The notes beneath the pieces were generated by a model, which saw only the letters and a list, made by a program, of their open reading frames with translations, made no database searches and had not been told where the DNA came from. This document shows positions 1 through 7,068 of a stretch of 21,878 nucleotides of DNA, piece by piece (the first letter of the stretch is position 1; the number at the start of each line of letters is the position of its first letter). The stretch covers positions 1-21,878 of the forward strand of contig JBBDWU010000034.1 in NCBI GenBank assembly GCA_040902725.1. Direction: 5' to 3'. The position numbers were made by a program, and so were the translations under genes. The DNA comes from JACVRU01 sp040902725. Lineage in GTDB: Bacteria > Actinomycetota > Thermoleophilia > Gaiellales > Gaiellaceae.

Positions 1-2284
1 TGGCCATGAAGTTCACGTTGTCGGTCAGGTCCTTCCAGACGCCCGACACGTCGCGCACCTGGGCCTGGCCGCCCAGCTTCCCTTCGGTGCCGACCTCGCG
101 CGCCACGCGCGTGACCTCGTCCGCGAAGGACGACAGCTGGTCGACCATCGTGTTGATCGTCTTCTTCAGCTGGAGGATCTCGCCGCGGACGTCGACCTCG
201 ATCTTCTGGGAGAGGTCGCCCTTCGCCACGGCCGTCGTGACCTCCGCGATCGCGCGCACCTGCGTGGTCAGGTTGTTCGCGAGCTGGTTGACGTTGTCGG
301 TCAGGTCCTTCCAGACGCCGGAGACGCCGCGCACCTGGGCCTGGCCGCCGAGCTTGCCCTCGGTGCCCACCTCGCGGGCCACGCGGGTCACCTCGGCGGC
401 GAACGAGCGGAGCTGGTCGACCATCGTGTTGATGGTCTCCTTGAGCTCGAGGATCTCGCCGCGGACGTCGACGGTGATCTTCTTGGAGAGGTCGCCCTTG
501 GCGACTGCCGTCGTGACGTCGGCGATGCTGCGCACCTGGGCCGTCAGGTTGTCGGCCATGTCGTTCACCGAGTCGGTCAGGTCCTTCCAGACGCCGGAGA
601 CGCCCTCGACCTGCGCCTGGCCGCCCAGCTTCCCCTCGGTGCCCACCTCCGTCGCCACGCGCGTGACCTCGTCCGCGAACGAGCGGAGCTGGTCGACCAG
701 CGTGTTGATGGTCTCCTTGAGCTCGAGGATCTCGCCGCGGACGTCGGCCGTGATCTTCTTGGAGAGGTCGCCGCGGGCGACCGCGGTGGTGACCTCGGCG
801 ATGTTGCGCACCTGGCCGGTGAGGTTGTCGGCCAGCGTGTTGACGTTGTCGGTCAGGTCCTTCCAGACGCCGGAGACGCCGCGCACCTGGGCCTGGCCGC
901 CGAGCTTGCCCTCGGTGCCCACCTCGCGGGCCACGCGGGTCACCTCGGCGGCGAACGAGCGGAGCTGGTCGACCATCGTGTTGATGGTCTCCTTGAGCTC
1001 GAGGATCTCGCCGCGGACGTCGACGGTGATCTTCTTGGAGAGGTCGCCCTTGGCGACTGCCGTCGTGACGTCGGCGATGCTGCGCACCTGGGCCGTCAGG
1101 TTGTCGGCCATGTCGTTCACCGAGTCGGTCAGGTCCTTCCAGACGCCGGAGACGCCCTCGACCTGCGCCTGGCCGCCCAGCTTGCCCTCGGTGCCCACCT
1201 CGCGGGCGACGCGCGTGACCTCGTCCGCGAACGAGCGGAGCTGGTCGACCATCGTGTTGATGGTCTCCTTGAGCTCGAGGATCTCGCCGCGGACGTCGAC
1301 GGTGATCTTCTTGGAGAGGTCGCCCTTGGCGACTGCCGTCGTGACGTCGGCGATGCTGCGCACCTGGGCCGTCAGGTTGTCGGCCATGTCGTTCACCGAG
1401 TCGGTCAGGTCCTTCCAGACGCCGGAGACGCCCTCGACCTGCGCCTGGCCGCCCAGCTTGCCCTCGGTGCCCACCTCGCGGGCGACGCGCGTGACCTCGT
1501 CCGCGAACGAGCGGAGCTGGTCGACCATCGTGTTGATGGTCTCCTTGAGCTCGAGGATCTCGCCGCGGACGTCGACGGTGATCTTCTTGGACAGGTCGCC
1601 GTTCGCGACCGCGGTCGTGACCGTGGCGATGTTGCGCACCTGGCCGGTGAGGTTGTCGGCGAGCGTGTTGACGTTGTCGGTCAGGTCCTTCCACACGCCC
1701 GAGACGCCCTTGACCTTGGCCTGGCCGCCGAGCTTGCCCTCCGTGCCGACCTCTCGGGCGACACGGGTGACCTCGGCGGCGAAGGACGAGAGCTGGTCGA
1801 CCATGGCGTTCACGGTCGTGGCGATGCGGCGGAACTCGCCGCGCACGGGCTGCCCGTCGATCGTCAGCGCGATCTTCTGGGAGAGGTCTCCGCGGGCGAC
1901 GGCGTCGACGACGCGCGCAACCTCGGTGGTCGGCCGCGCGAGGTTGTCGACCATGGTGTTCAGGCCGTCGAGGGTCTCGGCCCACGTTCCGGCAGCGCCG
2001 CCGGTGGCGGCGCGCTCCGTGAGCTTCCCCTCCCGGCCGACGAGCCGGCTGACGCGCACAATCTCGCGGGTCGTTCGCTCCCGCCGCTCGGCCAGCGCGT
2101 TGATCGCGCGGGCAAGCTCGCCGACGATGCCGGCCTTCCGCGTCGTGACGCGGACGCCGGTCTCGCCGTTCGTGGCCGCGTTCAGGGCCTCGAGCAGAGG
2201 CTCGAGATCACGCGGATCGATGAGACTGCTGCCGTTCGCTTGCGCGGCAGGCCGCCGCGCGCGCTTCTTCTCGTCGATCGCCAC
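1..2284 (-). CDS. Poly-HAMP sensor histidine kinase, N-terminal part (cut by the left edge)
   Basis: The visible 761 codons encode only an N-terminal region and a long series of HAMP-type repeats. Kinase, ATPase and any receiver domains would lie beyond the edge, so the kinase call is inferred. The GTG start (2282-2284) has AAGGAG six bases upstream. The first 60 residues are charged with no membrane segment, so the protein looks cytosolic. From about residue 105 it has 92-residue repeats with signatures such as VNTMVDQL, VAREVGTEGKLGGQA, GVWKDLTDNVN and AVAKGDLSKKI. The same signatures occur in fungal group III (Nik1/Os-1 type) kinases and many actinobacterial proteins, where HAMP arrays relay conformational signals to the kinase core. 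The first repeat is divergent and carries five extra residues; later ones are almost identical. A long forward frame antisense to it is a composition artefact. Confidence 0.85.
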   Translation of the reverse strand, partial: MAIDEKKRARRPAAQANGSSLIDPRDLEPLLEALNAATNGETGVRVTTRKAGIVGELARAINALAERRERTTREIVRVSRLVGREGKLTERAATGGAAGTWAETLDGLNTMVDNLARPTTEVARVVDAVARGDLSQKIALTIDGQPVRGEFRRIATTVNAMVDQLSSFAAEVTRVAREVGTEGKLGGQAKVKGVSGVWKDLTDNVNTLADNLTGQVRNIATVTTAVANGDLSKKITVDVRGEILELKETINTMVDQLRSFADEVTRVAREVGTEGKLGGQAQVEGVSGVWKDLTDSVNDMADNLTAQVRSIADVTTAVAKGDLSKKITVDVRGEILELKETINTMVDQLRSFADEVTRVAREVGTEGKLGGQAQVEGVSGVWKDLTDSVNDMADNLTAQVRSIADVTTAVAKGDLSKKITVDVRGEILELKETINTMVDQLRSFAAEVTRVAREVGTEGKLGGQAQVRGVSGVWKDLTDNVNTLADNLTGQVRNIAEVTTAVARGDLSKKITADVRGEILELKETINTLVDQLRSFADEVTRVATEVGTEGKLGGQAQVEGVSGVWKDLTDSVNDMADNLTAQVRSIADVTTAVAKGDLSKKITVDVRGEILELKETINTMVDQLRSFAAEVTRVAREVGTEGKLGGQAQVRGVSGVWKDLTDNVNQLANNLTTQVRAIAEVTTAVAKGDLSQKIEVDVRGEILQLKKTINTMVDQLSSFADEVTRVAREVGTEGKLGGQAQVRDVSGVWKDLTDNVNFMA
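21..1952 (-). repeat. Seven tandem 276-bp HAMP-coding units inside the kinase gene
   Basis: The anchor TCGGTCAGGTCCTTCCA (forward strand, one base varying in the unit at 1677) recurs at 21, 297, 573, 849, 1125, 1401 and 1677, always exactly 276 bp (92 codons) apart. A diverged eighth unit lies further towards the gene start (about 1968) with a 15-bp insertion. Identity reaches the DNA level: 287-631 and 839-1183 match base for base, and about 950-1315 matches the sequence 276 bp to its right. Silent positions are conserved too, so the copies look recently duplicated or homogenised by recombination. Confidence 0.93.
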
Positions 2285-2338
2285 GGCTTACTCCTTCGTC
2301 CTCGGAATGGTGGCCCTCCGATCCCTTTGCCCACTCCC

Positions 2339-2366
2339 TTACCCGTTTGACCCGTTAGTCGAAACC
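2339..2366 (-). promoter_or_regulatory. Possible SigF/SigB-type promoter of the poly-HAMP kinase gene
   Basis: Reading the minus strand, GGTTT (complement of 2362-2366) is followed after 17 bases by GGGTAA (complement of 2339-2344). Actinobacterial general-stress sigma factors of the SigF/SigB group recognise GGTTT, 15-17 bases, GGGTA(T). The implied start would lie about 50 bases before the kinase GTG. ACCCGT occurs twice directly (2341, 2350) and once inverted (2373-2378) in the same spot, so an operator is an alternative reading. The 110-bp gap 2285-2394 holds nothing else I can name. Confidence 0.4.
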
Positions 2367-2394
2367 GATTTTACGGGTCTTTCTTGCTTGTAAG

Positions 2395-3348
2395 TTAGGA
2401 AAGGGCGGTCTGAAGGTCCTGCCAGAGCGCGTCGACGTCTTCGAGCCCCACGCTCAGGCGCACGAGGCCCGGCGGCACGCGGTCGCCCTCCCAGCGGCTG
2501 CGGGTCTCCAGGACGGAGGTGACCCCGCCGAGGCTGGTCGCGTTGCGAATCAGCCGCACGGACGTCTCGACGCGGCGCGCGGCCTCCTCGCCCCCCCGCA
2601 CGTCGAAGGAGAGGAGCCCGCCGAAGCCGGGGTAGCGGACGGTCTCGACCGCAGGGTGGGAGCGCAGGCGCTCGACGAGCGCGGTGGCGGTCTCCGTCTG
2701 CCTGCGCACGCGCACCTCCAGCGTCTCGAGGCTCCTGCGCAGCAGCCAGGCCTCGTCCGGCGAGGCGACGATCCCGGTCCGTCCCCGGAACTCGCGCAGG
2801 CGCTCGTAGTCCTCGTCGCGCCGGCAGACCACCGCGCCCAGCAGCACGTCGTGGTGACCGCCGAGGAACTTCGTCGCGCTGTGGAGCGCGAAGTCGCAGC
2901 CGCGCTCGAGCGGCTTCAGGAAGACGGGCGTCGCGGCGGTCGAGTCGCAGACCACGGGCGCGCCCGCGGCGGCGGCGGCCTCGAAGTCGGGCATCGTCAG
3001 GAGCGGGTTCGAGGGCGCCTCGAGCCAGACGAGGTCGGCGCCGGCCGGCGGCGGCCCGGTCTGGTCGTACTCGACGTGCTCGAGGCCCCAGCGGGCGAGC
3101 GCGCGGAAGAGCACGCCCGTGCCGTAGTAGGCCCCCTCGGCGAGCGCGATCGTCTTCCCCGGCTCGAGCAGCGCCAGGACGAGCGCCGTGATCGCCCCGG
3201 CGCCCGAGGGGAAGAGCAGGGCGCGGCCGCCGTCGAGCGCGCCGAGCGCGTCCTCGGCCGCCTCGGTCGTCGGATTGCCGTAGCGCCGGTAGTAGAACTT
3301 CCCCGGCTCGCCGCCCTCGTACGGCCAGATCGTCGAGCGGTCGATCAC
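2395..3348 (-). CDS. PLP-dependent Cys/Met-metabolism enzyme (cystathionine gamma-synthase/lyase family), short form
   Basis: A 317-residue fold-type I PLP enzyme. RYGNPTTEAAEDALGALDGG (residues 22-41) is the family's start of the catalytic domain, SNPLLTMPD (113-121) the middle motif, D135 should bind the pyridine nitrogen, and K160 in HSATKFLGGH is the Schiff-base lysine. Known members make or cleave thioether or thiol amino acids (cystathionine, homocysteine, methionine); the exact reaction cannot be read here. It is shorter than the usual 380-400 residues: the N-terminal arm that shapes the active site of the tetramer is largely missing. The GTG start (3346-3348) has no Shine-Dalgarno and lies 7 bases after a TACAGT -10 box, so the mRNA is probably leaderless. 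It is divergent from the carboxylase beta gene, with 26 bp between the two starts. Confidence 0.8.
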   Translation of the reverse strand: MIDRSTIWPYEGGEPGKFYYRRYGNPTTEAAEDALGALDGGRALLFPSGAGAITALVLALLEPGKTIALAEGAYYGTGVLFRALARWGLEHVEYDQTGPPPAGADLVWLEAPSNPLLTMPDFEAAAAAGAPVVCDSTAATPVFLKPLERGCDFALHSATKFLGGHHDVLLGAVVCRRDEDYERLREFRGRTGIVASPDEAWLLRRSLETLEVRVRRQTETATALVERLRSHPAVETVRYPGFGGLLSFDVRGGEEAARRVETSVRLIRNATSLGGVTSVLETRSRWEGDRVPPGLVRLSVGLEDVDALWQDLQTALS

Positions 3349-3355
3349 GCGGGCG

Positions 3356-3361
3356 ACTGTA
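3356..3361 (-). promoter_or_regulatory. -10 box (TACAGT) of the PLP enzyme gene
   Basis: On the minus strand TACAGT ends 8 bases before the first base of the GTG codon, with no ribosome-binding site in between. This is the spacing of a leaderless TAnnnT promoter. It lies back to back with the forward -10 box at 3363-3368, one base away. No clear -35 is visible. Confidence 0.5.
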
Positions 3362-3362
3362 A

Positions 3363-3368
3363 TAGGTT
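3363..3368 (+). promoter_or_regulatory. -10 box (TAGGTT) of the carboxylase beta gene
   Basis: TAGGTT ends 7 bases before the GTG at 3375, so transcription should start at or next to the start codon (leaderless). No Shine-Dalgarno is present. The region is shared with the divergent PLP gene, so the two polymerases would compete for one 26-bp gap. Confidence 0.55.
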
Positions 3369-3374
3369 CCCTCT

Positions 3375-4931
3375 GTGGACGAGACCACCGCCGGGAAGCT
3401 CCAGCGGCTCGCCGACCTCCGCGCCGAAGCGTTGCACGCGGGCGCCGAGCAGGCGGTCGCGCGGCAGCACGAGGCGGGGAAGCTGCTCGCCCGCGAGCGC
3501 GCCGAGCGGCTCTGCGACCCGGGCTCCTTCGTCGAGCTCGACCGCTACGTGCGCCACCGCGAGACGGAGTTCGGCATGGGCGAGCGCCGGCCGTGGGGCG
3601 ACGCGGTCGTCACGGGCTACGGCACCGTCTTCGGCCGCAAGATCTTCCTCTTCTCCCAGGACTTCACGGTCTTCGGCGGCAGCCTCTCCGAGGTCTTCGC
3701 CGAGAAGATCTGCAAGGTCATGGACCTGGCGCTCAAGTACGGCTGCCCGGTCGTGGGCATCAACGACTCGGGGGGCGCCCGCATCCAGGAGGGCGTCGTC
3801 TCGCTCGCCGGCTACGCGGAGATCTTCTGGCGCAACGTCCAGGCCTCGGGGGTCGTGCCGCAGGTCTCGCTGGTGATGGGCCCGTGCGCGGGCGGCGCCG
3901 TCTACTCGCCCGCGATCACCGACTTCGTGCTGATGGTCGAGGGCACGTCGTACATGTTCATCACCGGCCCCGACGTCGTGAAGGGGGTCACCGGCGAGGA
4001 CGTGTCCTTCGAGGACCTGGGCGGCGCGGCCGTGCATGCGGCCAAGTCGGGGGTCGCGCACTTCATCGCGCCCGACGACGAGGCGTGTCTCGAGGACGCC
4101 CGCTACCTGCTCTCGTTCCTCCCCCAGAACAACCTCGAGCCGTCGCCGTACGCGACGCCCTCGGATCCGGTCGACCGCGAGGAAGCGGAGCTCGACTCGA
4201 TCGTTCCGGACAGCCCCAACAAGCCCTACGACATGAAGCAGGTGATCGAGCGGGTCGTCGACGACGGCGAGTTCCTCGAGGTGCACGAGCGCTACGCGGA
4301 CAATGTCGTCTGCGGCTTCGCGCGGCTGGGCGGCCACGCGGTGGGCGTGGTCGGGAACCAGCCGCGCTCGCTGGCCGGGGTGCTCGACATCGACTCGTCG
4401 GTGAAGGCAGCGCGCTTCGTCCGCACCTGCGACGCGTTCAACGTCCCGCTGGTTACGTTCGTGGACGTGCCGGGGTTCCTGCCGGGGACGGCGCAGGAGT
4501 GGGGCGGAATCATCCGGCACGGCGCGAAGCTGCTCTACGCCTACGCGGAGGCGACGGTGCCCAAGCTGGCGGTGATCACGCGCAAGGCGTATGGCGGCGC
4601 CTACGACGTCATGAGCTCAAAGCACATCCGCGCCGACTTCAACGTCGCCTGGCCGACCGCCGAGGTCGCGGTGATGGGGCCGGAGGGAGCGGTCAACATC
4701 GTCTTCCGCCGCGAGCTGGAGGAGGCCCAGGACGCGGAGGCCCGCCGCGCCGAGCTGATCGCCGACTACAAGGAGCGCTTCGCCAATCCGTACGTCGCCG
4801 CGGAGCGGGGGTACGTCGACGACGTGATCGAGCCGCGGCGCACGCGGCCGGTGCTCATCTCGGCGCTCGAGACCGCGCTCACGAAGCGCGAGCCGCGCCC
4901 CAAGCGCAAGCACGGGAACATCCCGCTCTAG
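3375..4931 (+). CDS. accD: Acyl-CoA carboxylase carboxyltransferase (beta) subunit, propionyl-CoA type
   Basis: A complete 518-residue biotin-dependent carboxyltransferase. It moves CO2 from carboxybiotin to acetyl- or propionyl-CoA. The two crotonase-like halves are visible: INDSGGARIQEGV and GPCAGGAVYSPA form the N-terminal oxyanion region, and VPGFLPGTAQEW, YGGAYDVMSSKH and WPTAEVAVMGPEGAVNI the C-terminal one. D411 in GGAYDVM falls where actinobacterial PccB enzymes have the Asp associated with propionyl-CoA preference (AccB types carry Ile); the alignment is from memory, so this is a moderate inference. The partner alpha subunit is at 7883-9667 and a probable epsilon subunit at 7069-7215. 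The stop codon lies in a CTAG shared with the convergent GGDEF gene. Confidence 0.93.
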   Translation: MDETTAGKLQRLADLRAEALHAGAEQAVARQHEAGKLLARERAERLCDPGSFVELDRYVRHRETEFGMGERRPWGDAVVTGYGTVFGRKIFLFSQDFTVFGGSLSEVFAEKICKVMDLALKYGCPVVGINDSGGARIQEGVVSLAGYAEIFWRNVQASGVVPQVSLVMGPCAGGAVYSPAITDFVLMVEGTSYMFITGPDVVKGVTGEDVSFEDLGGAAVHAAKSGVAHFIAPDDEACLEDARYLLSFLPQNNLEPSPYATPSDPVDREEAELDSIVPDSPNKPYDMKQVIERVVDDGEFLEVHERYADNVVCGFARLGGHAVGVVGNQPRSLAGVLDIDSSVKAARFVRTCDAFNVPLVTFVDVPGFLPGTAQEWGGIIRHGAKLLYAYAEATVPKLAVITRKAYGGAYDVMSSKHIRADFNVAWPTAEVAVMGPEGAVNIVFRRELEEAQDAEARRAELIADYKERFANPYVAAERGYVDDVIEPRRTRPVLISALETALTKREPRPKRKHGNIPL

Positions 4932-6727
4932 GAGGCGAGAACGGCAGTCGCGGTGCGGACGCCGAGGTCCTCGGCGAAAGCCCCGACGATGCCGGGATCG
5001 AACTGGGTGCCCGCGCAGCGCTCGAGCTCCGCCAGCGCCTCGGCGGCGCTGAGGCGCGGCTGGTAGACGCGGTCGGAGGTCATGGCGTCGAAGGCGTCGG
5101 CGACGAAGATGATGCGGGCGCCGAGCGCGATCTCCTCCTCGGCGAGGCCGTCGGGATAGCCGGTGCCGTCCCAGCGCTCGTGGTGGTGGAGCACCCACTC
5201 CGCCACGGGGTCGACGCCGAGGCTCTCGAGCATCCGGTAGCCGATCTGCGGATGACGCTGGAGCACGAGGCGCTCCGGCTCCGTCAGCGGCCCGGGCTTC
5301 CGGAGGATCTCCTCCGGGATGGCGAGCTTGCCGAGGTCGTGCAGGCTCGCAGCCAGGCGTGTCAGCTCGATTGTCTCGTCGTCGGCACCGACGAGCTGGG
5401 CGATGCGCGCCGCGAGCTCGGCCACCCGCTCGGAGTGGCTGCCCGTGTAGACGTCGCGGGCGTCGACCGCCTTGGCCAGGCTGGCCGCGGCGCGGTAGCG
5501 GGCGGCGCGGTCGGGGCCGGCCGCGAGGCGCTTGAGCTCCGCAAGCTCGACGACGTCGGGCCGGTAGACGCGAACCTGGTTCTTGCCGTGCTCCTTCGCC
5601 CAGTAGAGCGCGCTGTCGGCGAGCCGGATCAGCTCGTCGCGCGCGACGCCCTGGGACGGGAAGGTCGCCACGCCGGCGCTGACGGTGATCGTCCCCTGCT
5701 CGAGATCCATGCCCTCGATCCGCTCGAGCACCGACTGGGCGGCGCTGGTGGCGTTCACCGAGTCGAGGCCGGGGAGGAGCACGGCGAACTCGTCGCCGCC
5801 GAGGCGGAATGCCTCTCCGCCCTGGCGCAGCCGGGCGGCCACCTGGGAGAGCACGCGGTCGCCCGTCGGGTGGCCGAAGCGGTCGTTGACCTTCTTGAAG
5901 TCGTCCACGTCGACGAGCACGAGCGAGAGCGGTGCGCCCTCGTCCTGGGCGTCGACCAGCTCGCGCTGGAGCCGCTCGTGGAAGTGGCGGTGGTTGCCCA
6001 GGCCCGTCAGCGGGTCGGTCAGCGCCAGTCGCAAAGCCTTGAGCTCCCGGAACTGCGAGCGCTGGTAGAGCGCGATCGCGATCAGGGGGCCGAAGAGGGC
6101 GGCCGTGAAGGCCGGCGAGCGCTCCCAGAGCACGACGAGCATCAGGGCGGCCGACGCCATCAGCGCGGCCGGGATCGCCATCTGCTCGAGGGTCATCTTC
6201 AGGAGGCTGCGGTACGAGCGCCCCGAGTGGAGCGCGATGACGAGGTTCACGAGGATCCAGTCGACGAGGAAGATCGCGGCGAAGGCGATGAAGACCTTGC
6301 TCAGGAGCGCGGCGGGCGAGGACCCGTCGATCGGCGCGATGAGCGCGCCGGCGAGCGCGGCTCCCAGCGCGAAGACGCTCGCGTTGTAGGTCACGCGCAC
6401 GGGCGGCCGGTGCTCGAGGATCTGGACGATCACCGGCGCCGCGAACGTGACCAAGACCGCCGCCTCCCAGCCGAAGAGGACGACGGTCGCCCCGGCGAAG
6501 ACGAACCCCAGCGAGACGCCCCCGGCGTCCACGCCGTGGATCTGCACGGGGTAGCGCTCCGCCAGCATCGAGACGACGAGGAGACAGCCGATCCCGGCGA
6601 GATCGCCGAGGGGACGCGGATCGGTGACGAATCCGTAGCCGGCCGCGAGGATGACGGCGATGCCCGCGATCCAGACGGGGCCGACGGCGGCCCAGAGCTG
6701 GGCCGGGAGGACCCCGCGCGGGTTCAC
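4928..6727 (-). CDS. Membrane-anchored GGDEF and HD-GYP cyclic-di-GMP protein
   Basis: A 599-residue protein with both halves of cyclic-di-GMP turnover. Residues about 15-222 contain seven or eight hydrophobic helices. A diguanylate cyclase domain follows (about 235-390): TDPLTGLGN, VDVDDFKKVND and an intact GGDEF at 310-314. An HD-GYP phosphodiesterase domain follows (about 410-590): HD at 463-464 in SLHDLGK, then HHERWDGTGYPDG near 515-527. The product-inhibition site five residues before GGDEF should read RxxD but is RQGG (301-304), so feedback inhibition is probably lost. I chose the GTG at 6727 because it opens directly onto the first membrane segment and lies 10 bases after the stop of the small secreted gene; the same frame runs open to 7036, but that upstream part looks non-coding. 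Which activity dominates cannot be read. Confidence 0.9.
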   Translation of the reverse strand: MNPRGVLPAQLWAAVGPVWIAGIAVILAAGYGFVTDPRPLGDLAGIGCLLVVSMLAERYPVQIHGVDAGGVSLGFVFAGATVVLFGWEAAVLVTFAAPVIVQILEHRPPVRVTYNASVFALGAALAGALIAPIDGSSPAALLSKVFIAFAAIFLVDWILVNLVIALHSGRSYRSLLKMTLEQMAIPAALMASAALMLVVLWERSPAFTAALFGPLIAIALYQRSQFRELKALRLALTDPLTGLGNHRHFHERLQRELVDAQDEGAPLSLVLVDVDDFKKVNDRFGHPTGDRVLSQVAARLRQGGEAFRLGGDEFAVLLPGLDSVNATSAAQSVLERIEGMDLEQGTITVSAGVATFPSQGVARDELIRLADSALYWAKEHGKNQVRVYRPDVVELAELKRLAAGPDRAARYRAAASLAKAVDARDVYTGSHSERVAELAARIAQLVGADDETIELTRLAASLHDLGKLAIPEEILRKPGPLTEPERLVLQRHPQIGYRMLESLGVDPVAEWVLHHHERWDGTGYPDGLAEEEIALGARIIFVADAFDAMTSDRVYQPRLSAAEALAELERCAGTQFDPGIVGAFAEDLGVRTATAVLAS

Positions 6728-6737
6728 CGTGCGGGGT

Positions 6738-6890
6738 CTATCTCCAGCCGAAGTGAAGCGGAGGCGGGGGGCCCTTCGCGGCCTTGGCCGCAGGGGGCGG
6801 TGCGCCTTGGTTCTTTGCGCCGGCGGGCGCCGCTGCCACGAGGGCGAGAGCGCCGAGCACGACGATGAACCGAGCCTTCCACTGCAACAT
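6738..6890 (-). CDS. Small secreted peptide, 50 residues
   Basis: An ATG with GGAAGGA five bases upstream opens a 50-codon frame. Residues 1-8 are MLQWKARF (two positive charges), 9-22 are a hydrophobic core of Val, Leu and Ala, and APAGA (21-25) fits a signal peptidase I site after A25. The predicted mature part is only about 25 residues, Pro/Ala/Lys-rich, ending HFGWR. The arrangement of ribosome site, signal peptide and stop argues for a real gene despite its size. It sits 10 bases before the GGDEF/HD-GYP gene on the same strand and is probably co-transcribed with it. I do not recognise the family; an extracellular or cell-wall peptide is the limit of what can be said. Confidence 0.6.
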   Translation of the reverse strand: MLQWKARFIVVLGALALVAAAPAGAKNQGAPPPAAKAAKGPPPPLHFGWR

Positions 6891-7068
6891 CGCGATCCTT
6901 CCCAGACACTTTCGAGGACGCCAGACTGGCGCATTCTGTTGTGCGTGGGATGCCGTGTGCATCCCCCAGACGAGTGATTTGGCTTGTTTATGCGTTGTGA
7001 GCGACATCTGATCCTGTGCTCGTCCTCGTGTTGCATCGGCGCCGGCGGGCGCGCGCTTTAATCCGCCT
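6891..7068. other. Divergent intergenic region with a hairpin and a 13-bp palindrome
   Basis: This 178-bp gap separates the starts of the secreted-peptide gene (-) and the probable epsilon subunit (+). It is less GC-rich than its surroundings. GGGATGC (6947-6953) and GCATCCC (6959-6965) form a 7-bp stem with a 5-base loop. CGCCAG-A-CTGGCG (6919-6931) is a perfect inverted repeat 29 bases before the peptide start, the form of a dimeric repressor site. I could not fit the stretch to a cyclic-di-GMP riboswitch or another known leader. Confidence 0.4.
7057..7062 (+). promoter_or_regulatory. -10 box (TTTAAT) of the probable carboxylase epsilon gene
   Basis: TTTAAT differs from TATAAT at one base and ends 7 bases before the GTG at 7069, the same leaderless spacing as at 3363-3368. 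TTGCAT at 7031-7036 could be a -35 but its 20-base spacing is long. Confidence 0.5.

Noticed and set aside
2349..2379. Hairpin GACCCGT/ACGGGTC as terminator of the PLP enzyme gene
   Set aside because: Only 7 bp with a 17-base loop and no T-run on the transcribed strand; the promoter reading of this spot fits better.
6..2393. A 795-codon open frame on the forward strand
   Set aside because: It is antisense to the poly-HAMP kinase gene. Its repeated Ser/Arg/Thr-rich text is the mirror of HAMP codons, while the reverse frame gives recognisable HAMP sequence with a proper ribosome site.
3593..6868. A 1091-codon forward frame spanning accD and the GGDEF gene
   Set aside because: Arg/Gly-rich shadow typical of high-GC codon bias; it crosses two well-supported genes in other frames.
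6891..7068. Cyclic-di-GMP riboswitch upstream of the peptide-GGDEF unit
   Set aside because: Attractive by context, but the conserved aptamer segments could not be matched in either orientation.
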